DNA of 54,897 nt from Halorussus litoreus (GTDB lineage: Archaea > Halobacteriota > Halobacteria > Halobacteriales > Haladaptataceae), in NCBI RefSeq assembly GCF_003382685.1, contig NZ_QLVG01000048.1, positions 1 through 54,897 of the forward strand. Reading direction: 5' to 3'. Numbering within the stretch: position 1 is the stretch's first letter; the number at the start of each line of letters is the position of its first letter. Below the pieces are notes generated by a model. The model saw only the letters and a program-made list of their open reading frames with translations. It searched no databases and had not been told where the DNA came from. Of this stretch, positions 50,255 through 54,897 are shown in pieces. A program made the position numbers and the translations under genes.

Positions 50255-50334
50255 CAGCCGGACCCCTCACGGTTCCCGCAGCGCGGGCTTCGACGCATCG
50301 CCAGCCGACCGAACCACACACCACACTCGGAACC

Positions 50335-50640
50335 ATGCGAGACACGCAGTACGCGACAGCACTACCGACTCGAACGACCCTACGGCACGCAGCAACGCAG
50401 ATCGTCGACGCCGCGGTCGGCTACGCCGTCTGCGCCGCCGTCGTCTGCGTCGCGGCCGCGACGTTCCTCGCGGCCGCGGCCGTGTTCGCGGTGGCTCTCC
50501 TCGCCACGGTCGCCGCACTGCCCGCGCATCCGCCCGCTCTGCTCGCGATCGCCGCGGTCACGACGGTCGCGCTGCACGCGCTCCCGCTACTCGCGCTCCG
50601 CGCCGCGGTTCGCGTCGCAGACGCGACCGCGGCCTGGTAG
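50335..50640 (+). CDS. small Ala/Val-rich membrane protein
   Basis: A 101-residue, strongly hydrophobic protein with a polar N-terminus (1-24) and two to three membrane segments (about 28-58 and 65-95) of mainly Ala, Val and Leu. It has no recognised domain. ATG at 50335 follows the previous stop by 80 bases on the same strand. A near-perfect palindrome begins 40 bases after its stop. The low-complexity composition means it could be over-called, though GC and codon periodicity support it. Confidence 0.6.
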   Translation: MRDTQYATALPTRTTLRHAATQIVDAAVGYAVCAAVVCVAAATFLAAAAVFAVALLATVAALPAHPPALLAIAAVTTVALHALPLLALRAAVRVADATAAW

Positions 50641-50680
50641 CGAAACCGCGGCGCGATAACGTAACCGCGGAGAACAGCCC

Positions 50681-50734
50681 GAACGCGGCCGCGACTCCGG
50701 TCGGCAGTCGCCGACCGGAATCGCGGCCGCGTTC
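50681..50734. repeat. long near-perfect palindrome (25-bp arms, 4-nt spacer)
   Basis: Arms 50681-50705 and 50710-50734 are reverse complements with a single mismatch, around the spacer AGTC. The arm begins GAACGCGGCCGCGA. It lies 40 bases past the stop codon of the small membrane protein gene, as for four other palindromes that follow genes in this window. Confidence 0.87.
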
Positions 50735-50834
50735 CGAAGCCACTACCCGGACCCGCCCGCTGGCACTCAAGCCCTCCTTGCCGCCCGTAAGGGCAGCCAT
50801 AACAATGGGAGCGCGGCCCAGAGAACGGGACGAC

Positions 50835-51143
50835 ATGGACCTGCTCAAAGACATCACGCGAGAACTACGGGGCGACGACGGGCCGTCTCGAAGCGACAGT
50901 CAGTCCTCTCGAAGCGACGGCGGATCGGCTTCCGACGGCGGCCGATCCGGCGGCGCGACCGCGGTTCGGGCCGACTCTACGGGCGAGACGACCGAACCGA
51001 ACGGTGCGAGCGACGACGCGTCCGACACCGATTCCGCGGGCGACGACACCCACGTCTGCTCGTTCTGCGAGACCGAATTCGACGCCGACCGACGAGCCTG
51101 TCCCGACTGCGACGCCGAGATCGTCCTTCGCGGCGCGCGGTAG
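50835..51143 (+). CDS. zinc-ribbon protein with a disordered acidic N-terminus
   Basis: A 102-residue protein. After a short helix 'MDLLKDITRELRGDDGPS' it has a Ser/Asp/Gly-rich low-complexity region (about 18-70) and a C-terminal ribbon with CxxC at 75-78 and 89-92 ('CSFCETEFDADRRACPDC'). A typical haloarchaeal zinc-ribbon protein; the partner is unknown. The ATG at 50835 is chosen because upstream residues (Arg/Pro-rich) are unlike a protein start. The GH5-like gene follows 115 bases downstream on the same strand. Confidence 0.72.
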   Translation: MDLLKDITRELRGDDGPSRSDSQSSRSDGGSASDGGRSGGATAVRADSTGETTEPNGASDDASDTDSAGDDTHVCSFCETEFDADRRACPDCDAEIVLRGAR

Positions 51144-51258
51144 GTCGACGGGACTCACTTTCTGCCGGCCAGAAATCCCGTATTTCCGGGGGAGTGCGGC
51201 GGGCCTACCGCCGGGCGGGCGAGAACTTTTAGGCCGGTCGCTGTCGTGGCAGTGAGCC

Positions 51259-52488
51259 ATGACCCGCCGGTACGCCCGCCGACAGTTCCTCCAGTCCGCC
51301 GCGGCGGCCGGCCTCGGCGCGACGGCGGGGTGTACGTCTCTCCTTTCTTCCGACAGCAGGCGCAACGACGCGAATCCGCCGGCCAGTCCGGCTCACCGAG
51401 ACGGACGGGGACAACCGCCGGAGACGAGCGAGCCCACGGATCCCATCGAAGCGGCGGCCGCGAACTACGACCCGGTGGACGTACGCGGCGCGCTGTACGT
51501 GCCTGCGCGTGCGTGGAACACGTTCCAGATGTGGCACGACTACGACCCCGCCGTGATCGAGCGCGATCTGGGCTACGCCGATTCGGTCGAGGTGAACGCC
51601 ATCCGGACCTGGGTCAGCTTCGAGCAGTACGAGCGGGACTCGGCGGCGCTCGAACGCGCCGTCGACCACTTTCTCGCGACCGCGGACGACTACGGCATCG
51701 AGGTGCTGTTCGGCCTGTTCGAGAGCGTGGGTCAGGAGCCCACCGAGGAGAACCTCCACGACACAGACCCGCTGACCGCCCCGCCGTGCCAGTCGCCGTC
51801 GAGCATCGTGATGCAGAACGAGTACCTGTGGGACGACCCCCGGGAGTACGTCCGCTGGTTCATGGAGCGGTACGGCGACGACGACCGGCTACTCGCCATC
51901 GAGGTGATGAACGAGCCGGGCTGGCTCCCCGACATGGAGCACTTTGCGGCCGGGATGTTCGAGACGATGGCCGAGCACCGCGGGTCGGTTCCGCTAACGG
52001 TCGGCTCGACCAGCCTGGCCAACAACGCCGAGTACGTCGACTGGGGGTCGGACGTGCTACAGTTCCACTACAACTTCCCGAACACGCGAGAGAAGTACCA
52101 CGACCTGCTCCCGCAGGCCACGCAACTGGGCCGGGACCTCGACGCGCCGGTGTACCTCAGCGAGTGGCAGAAGACCGCCGACTTCGGCTGGGACAGCTCC
52201 GCCGCCGTCGAGAACTGGGAGCCGGACTACGCCTCCATCGCGCCGGTGATCCACCGCCACGGCGTCGACAACTTCTTCTGGTCGCTCATGGTCAAGCCCG
52301 CCTACGTCCGATACATGCGCAAGCGCGGCATCATCAACGGCCTGTTCCACGAGGACGGCGCGGTGTGGAACGTCGACGACGCGCGGGCCATCAAGGCGAT
52401 GTCGGGCGATTCGGAGGTCGACCTGGACGAGCGCCGGGAGTGGCCCGACTGGGCGAAGAAGGTCGAACGCCACGCCCGCGGCGAGTGA
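51259..52488 (+). CDS. exported GH5-like glycoside hydrolase
   Basis: A 409-residue protein of the cellulase (GH5-like, clan GH-A) type, likely acting outside the cell on a beta-linked polysaccharide. A twin-arginine signal ('RRQFLQSAAAAGLG') and a lipobox with Cys25 predict lipid anchoring. The catalytic acid is Glu about 218 in 'EVMNEPGWLPD' and the nucleophile Glu about 302 in 'VYLSEWQKTAD', both in the positions expected for the family. The substrate (glucan, mannan or other) is unknown. ATG at 51259 follows GGCAGTGAGCC. No other carbohydrate genes adjoin. Confidence 0.87.
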   Translation: MTRRYARRQFLQSAAAAGLGATAGCTSLLSSDSRRNDANPPASPAHRDGRGQPPETSEPTDPIEAAAANYDPVDVRGALYVPARAWNTFQMWHDYDPAVIERDLGYADSVEVNAIRTWVSFEQYERDSAALERAVDHFLATADDYGIEVLFGLFESVGQEPTEENLHDTDPLTAPPCQSPSSIVMQNEYLWDDPREYVRWFMERYGDDDRLLAIEVMNEPGWLPDMEHFAAGMFETMAEHRGSVPLTVGSTSLANNAEYVDWGSDVLQFHYNFPNTREKYHDLLPQATQLGRDLDAPVYLSEWQKTADFGWDSSAAVENWEPDYASIAPVIHRHGVDNFFWSLMVKPAYVRYMRKRGIINGLFHEDGAVWNVDDARAIKAMSGDSEVDLDERREWPDWAKKVERHARGE

Positions 52489-52509
52489 GAACTCGCGTCT
52501 AACTACGGC

Positions 52510-52833
52510 TCAGTACAGCTCTCCGCCGAGCGGGACGTCCTCGTCTGGGCCGACCAGCACGGGGTGGCCCTCGTCGTCGGGGACGCCCACGGTCAGCGCC
52601 TCGCTCTTCTCGCCGGCGATGCGGACCGACCCGAGGTTCGTCGCGCAGAGCACCTGTCGACCCACGAGGTCGGCCGGCTCGTAGTTGTAGCCGGTCTGGG
52701 CGACCGACTGGACCACCTCGTCGCCGAGGTCGACCTGCAGGATGGCCATCTCGGGCTTGTTCGTCTCGGGGAACGACTCGGCGTCGACGACTTCGCCTAT
52801 CTGGAAGGTCGTCTCGAAGAGGCTCTCGGTCAT
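52510..52833 (-). CDS. tRNA-binding domain (CsaA/EMAP-II-like) protein
   Basis: A 107-residue OB-fold protein of the tRNA-binding domain family (CsaA/Trbp111/YgjH-like): 'FQIGEVVDAESFPETNKPEM', 'LQVDLGDEVVQSVAQTGYNY' and 'LVGRQVLCATNLGSVRIAGE', with 'KSEALTVG' close to the core. It probably binds tRNA or acts as an export chaperone-like factor; it is not fused to a synthetase. Convergent with the GH5-like gene (21 bases between stops). Confidence 0.9.
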   Translation of the reverse strand: MTESLFETTFQIGEVVDAESFPETNKPEMAILQVDLGDEVVQSVAQTGYNYEPADLVGRQVLCATNLGSVRIAGEKSEALTVGVPDDEGHPVLVGPDEDVPLGGELY

Positions 52834-52946
52834 GAGTTCGGGTATGGCGCGGCGTGACTTAAAGAGTGACCGCCGAGAGGATGGTTACGAGTTCGACTTT
52901 TCTTGAGTTCCAGACCCTCTATCGGTTACGAGGAGTGACCTCGACA

Positions 52947-53515
52947 CCCCGGCGCGTGCTGCGCGGCGTCTCGGCGAGCGTTGCGAGCCGAGGCTCGTGG
53001 GAGCTGTGCGCCCACGGCGTCTCGACGAGTGAAACGAGTCGAGGGTCTCAGCGCGTGCGCTGACGGCGCTCTCGTGCGCCGCGCAAAGCGCGCGAGGGAC
53101 GAGTAGCGTGGTTCGAGAGAGCTTCGCTCTCTCGTCATCCCGAAATTCTGTGATTTTCGGAGACAACGAAGCGAGCAACGCAGGCGGCTGGGGAGGTCCG
53201 AGGCTGCGGTGTCTGCGCGAGTGAAACGAGCGCAGGCTCGGCAGAGCTTGCTCTGCCGGTGCTGTGCGGTCGCGGTGCTGTCACGCCTCGGCTCAAGGAA
53301 TAGCTAGCTCAGTATTCTCACTCCCAGCGAAGTAGTTCGCCGCCAAGCTAGCTTCTGCTTGAGCCGAGACGTGACCGCAACAGCACCGCAACCGCGGGCC
53401 TCACGCCTCCCCAGCCTCCTGCGCTTCTCGCCCTCCGTTTCACTCCGGGCTGCGATACTCGTCCCTCGCGCGCTTGGGCGCGGCCATGAACGGCCGCGCC
53501 AGCGCGCGCCGGGGT
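52947..53515. repeat. family A repeat, large facing inverted pair
   Basis: The most complete copy. The left arm (52947-53309) runs from CCCCGGCGCGTGCTGCGCG through GCGCGAGGGACGAG, AACGCAGGCGGCTGGGGAGG and GTCTGCGCGAGTGAAACGAG to GGCTCAAGGAATAGCTAGCT. The right arm (53346-53515) starts AGCTAGCTTCTGCTTGAGCC and returns through CCTCCCCAGCCTCCTGCG and TACTCGTCCCTCGCGCGC to GCGCGCGCCGGGG. The spacer is 36 bases. At least five small hairpins (GTGGG..CCCAC, CTCGAC..GTCGAG, TCAGCGC..GCGCTGA, GAGAGAGC..GCTCTCTC and others) are nested in the left arm. It nearly fills the 759-base gap; no gene is seen. Confidence 0.8.
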
Positions 53516-53592
53516 GGAAAATCGGGACAGCGCACGCCGCGTAGATGGCCGAACCAGCGCGAGTTGCATGAAGATCGAGTTGCCGAATCGGA

Positions 53593-54309
53593 TTAAGAGT
53601 TCACCGAGCGCAGGCTCTCGGACTCGTTCACAGTCGCAGTTTCGACAACTGTCGCAGTCTCGTCCACTCCTCCGGACTCGCTCGGCCGTTTAACCCGAAT
53701 CTCGTTCTCGGAGAAGTCGTTACCCGTCAGCGTCGCGTTCTCGGCGTCCGCATAGATCCCCACGAGATTCCCCTCGATGGAGTTGTTCGCGACCGTGGCG
53801 CCCGTCACGTTCGCCAGCCGGATTCCGTAGGCGTTCGAGGCGGTCTCCACCTCTCGAACCGTCACCGAGCCGTTCGCCGCGCGGACGCCCGCGTGCCAGT
53901 CGGACACCGCGAGGTTTCGGACCGTTACGTTCTCGGCGTCGACCACGCCGACGCCCGCGGTGTGGCTCACGCCCCGGCCGTCGAGGGTGTTGCGGCCGCC
54001 GTCGAACGTCACATCGTCGGCCGTGATTTCGATGCACGATTGAGAGATGGCGGTCCCGCCGCCGTTTTCGACGTCGCTCGCCAGCACGTACGTCCCCGAC
54101 TCGTCGATGGTCGTGCAGGAGTAGATCTGCGTCTGGGCGGCGGACTCCGCACCGGCACTCCCGCCGGCCGGTCCGCCACCAGCAACGTCACTGGTCGCTC
54201 CTCCACCGGCAGCGAGCGCGGACCCCGGGCCCACGGCGAGCGCGAATCCGGAGCCGACCACGAGCGCGAGGACGAGAGCGGCAAGTGTGCGAGCGTCGCG
54301 GCGAGTCAT
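53593..54309 (-). CDS. exported right-handed beta-helix (NosD-like) protein
   Basis: A 238-residue protein with an N-terminal signal/membrane segment (about residues 8-34, 'LAALVLALVVGSGFALAVG') and an Ala/Gly-rich linker, then repeated strands of a parallel beta helix ('CIEITADDVTFDGG', 'AGVGVVDAENVTVRNLAV', 'ANVTGATVANNSIEGNLVGI', 'NATLTGNDFSENEIRV'). NosD-like helices bind carbohydrate or metal-center assembly factors. It is short for the family and lacks a clear C-terminal anchor. The end is Thr/Glu/Ser-rich. Function unknown. Confidence 0.78.
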   Translation of the reverse strand: MTRRDARTLAALVLALVVGSGFALAVGPGSALAAGGGATSDVAGGGPAGGSAGAESAAQTQIYSCTTIDESGTYVLASDVENGGGTAISQSCIEITADDVTFDGGRNTLDGRGVSHTAGVGVVDAENVTVRNLAVSDWHAGVRAANGSVTVREVETASNAYGIRLANVTGATVANNSIEGNLVGIYADAENATLTGNDFSENEIRVKRPSESGGVDETATVVETATVNESESLRSVNS

Positions 54310-54444
54310 GCACGCGCCAACGACGACGGCACAGTTATACCTCGTGGCGGTTCCGCGTGCAACTTCGGCGAGACTCGGCGGTAAACGAGGACTAACGCGG
54401 TACCCGACCCTCGACGGGTCCCGTCGCTCCGCCCGGACGCCCGC

Positions 54445-54588
54445 TCACCGTCCGCCGGTGCGGCACTGCTCGCAGACTGCCACCTCGGCCGAGATCGACC
54501 CGTCGGCAGGCCCGACGGGAAGGACCGTCACTGGGACGTACTCCCGACAGTACGCACAGCGCTCGATGGCCGTGATTCGCGTGTCCAT
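54445..54588 (-). CDS. 47-residue zinc-finger protein
   Basis: A short gene, ATG at 54588 and TGA at 54445. The protein has CxxC at residues 11-14 (CAYC) and CxxC at 39-42 (CEQC), with a 'REYVPVTVLPVGPADG' loop between, so a single zinc-binding ribbon. No membrane segment. Role unknown. It sits in the space between the beta-helix gene and the final partial gene. The upstream region contains TATAAATAAA, but the closest TATA on this strand is less clear. Confidence 0.7.
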   Translation of the reverse strand: MDTRITAIERCAYCREYVPVTVLPVGPADGSISAEVAVCEQCRTGGR

Positions 54589-54752
54589 ACGTCTCCCGTC
54601 AGACCCCCACTACTCAAATTTTACTCTGGCTGTCAACCTGTATAAATAAATCTTGTGGCCGAATCTCCGCTTCCCGCCCCCAATTTTTCAATGCGAAATT
54701 CGGTGTTCTTATAGCGCAAGCCGTTTAGTCCCGACGCCCGTAGCGCGGTTCG

Positions 54753-54897
54753 ATGACCGATTCCGAGGACGACCCGGGTAGCGAGGCCCCCGCGACGAGC
54801 GACGGGCGCGCGCGCGACGAGACGGCAGGCGAGTCCGGCAGCGAAAGTTCGACAGTCACCACAGATTCGTCCACGGCGTCGGCGGCCGACTCCGCGG
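54753..54897 (+). CDS. start of an acidic protein gene, truncated by the window end
   Basis: The ATG at 54753 opens an uninterrupted frame to the end of the window: MTDSEDDPGSEAPATSDGRA and onward, 48 codons and Ser/Asp/Thr/Ala-rich. This looks like the disordered N-tail of a larger haloarchaeal protein. A TTATAG TATA-like box about 45 bases upstream is consistent with promoter placement. Nothing can be said about function. Confidence 0.55.
   Translation, partial: MTDSEDDPGSEAPATSDGRARDETAGESGSESSTVTTDSSTASAADSA

Overview
The window comes from a haloarchaeon (class Halobacteria). The DNA is GC-rich and the predicted proteins are strongly acidic (Asp/Glu-rich). It carries an archaeal transcription factor B, a beta-CASP RNA-processing factor, Tat-type lipoproteins, many small zinc-ribbon proteins, TATA-type promoters with leaderless starts, and a haloarchaeal-style CuA cytochrome oxidase cluster. 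I cannot name the genus. No rRNA, tRNA or CRISPR array was seen. The content looks chromosomal: mostly metabolic genes, with little mobile DNA apart from one tyrosine-recombinase gene.

Layout. 0-8 kb: the in-frame tail of a MacB-like permease relic fused to an SDR gene, then a luciferase-like oxidoreductase, an AIM24-type protein, a methyltransferase with an Asn-rich insert, a cupin with a zinc ribbon, an ATP-grasp ligase, a sugar-nucleotide epimerase and a membrane protein. 8-10 kb: a lower-GC patch with a broken small gene and a two-domain UspA protein. 10-14.3 kb: a TPP enzyme, an arsenite efflux pair (ACR3 pump plus ArsR) and a second epimerase. 14.5-20 kb: a molybdenum hydroxylase set (large subunit, 2Fe-2S subunit, a MobA-like nucleotidyltransferase and XdhC). 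20-25 kb: an arylsulfotransferase-like propeller, TFB, UspA and DUF2267. 25-33.5 kb: an iron-type lipoprotein, two S9 peptidases, an FAH-family enzyme, a DyP-like peroxidase, and a regulator/membrane protein pair. 34-40.5 kb: a tiny zinc ribbon, an RNA-processing factor, a half-size flavoprotein, two lipoproteins, a zinc beta-ribbon protein and the recombinase. 41-49.3 kb: the aa3-type oxidase cluster (subunit I, DUF6789, subunit II, a subunit I-III fusion, subunit IV and two small membrane proteins). 49.5-54.9 kb: small proteins, a GH5-like glycosidase, a tRNA-binding-domain protein, a beta-helix protein, a second tiny zinc finger and a truncated last gene.

How the genes fit together. The 14.5-20 kb group supplies a molybdenum hydroxylase and its cofactor-maturation factors, but no FAD subunit. 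ArsR and ACR3 overlap by four bases as a resistance operon with a dyad-rich operator-like upstream region. The oxidase genes make one CuA-containing terminal oxidase, plus an additional subunit I.

The most unusual content is non-coding. (1) A family of nested-hairpin repeats (family A) carries an AGCTAGCT core. Three loci hold it as large facing inverted pairs separated by 30-36 nt, and single copies sit just after two apparently decapitated genes. (2) A structurally uniform but sequence-unrelated set of near-perfect palindromes (20-26 bp arms, 0-4 nt spacer) occurs: five lie 30-54 nt downstream of stop codons, one lies inside a peptidase coding sequence, and two bracket a 48-residue zinc-ribbon gene. 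(3) A hairpin-dense stretch near 49.57-49.80 kb may be a structured RNA. Short tandem duplications also sit at the 3' ends of two genes and in several promoter regions.
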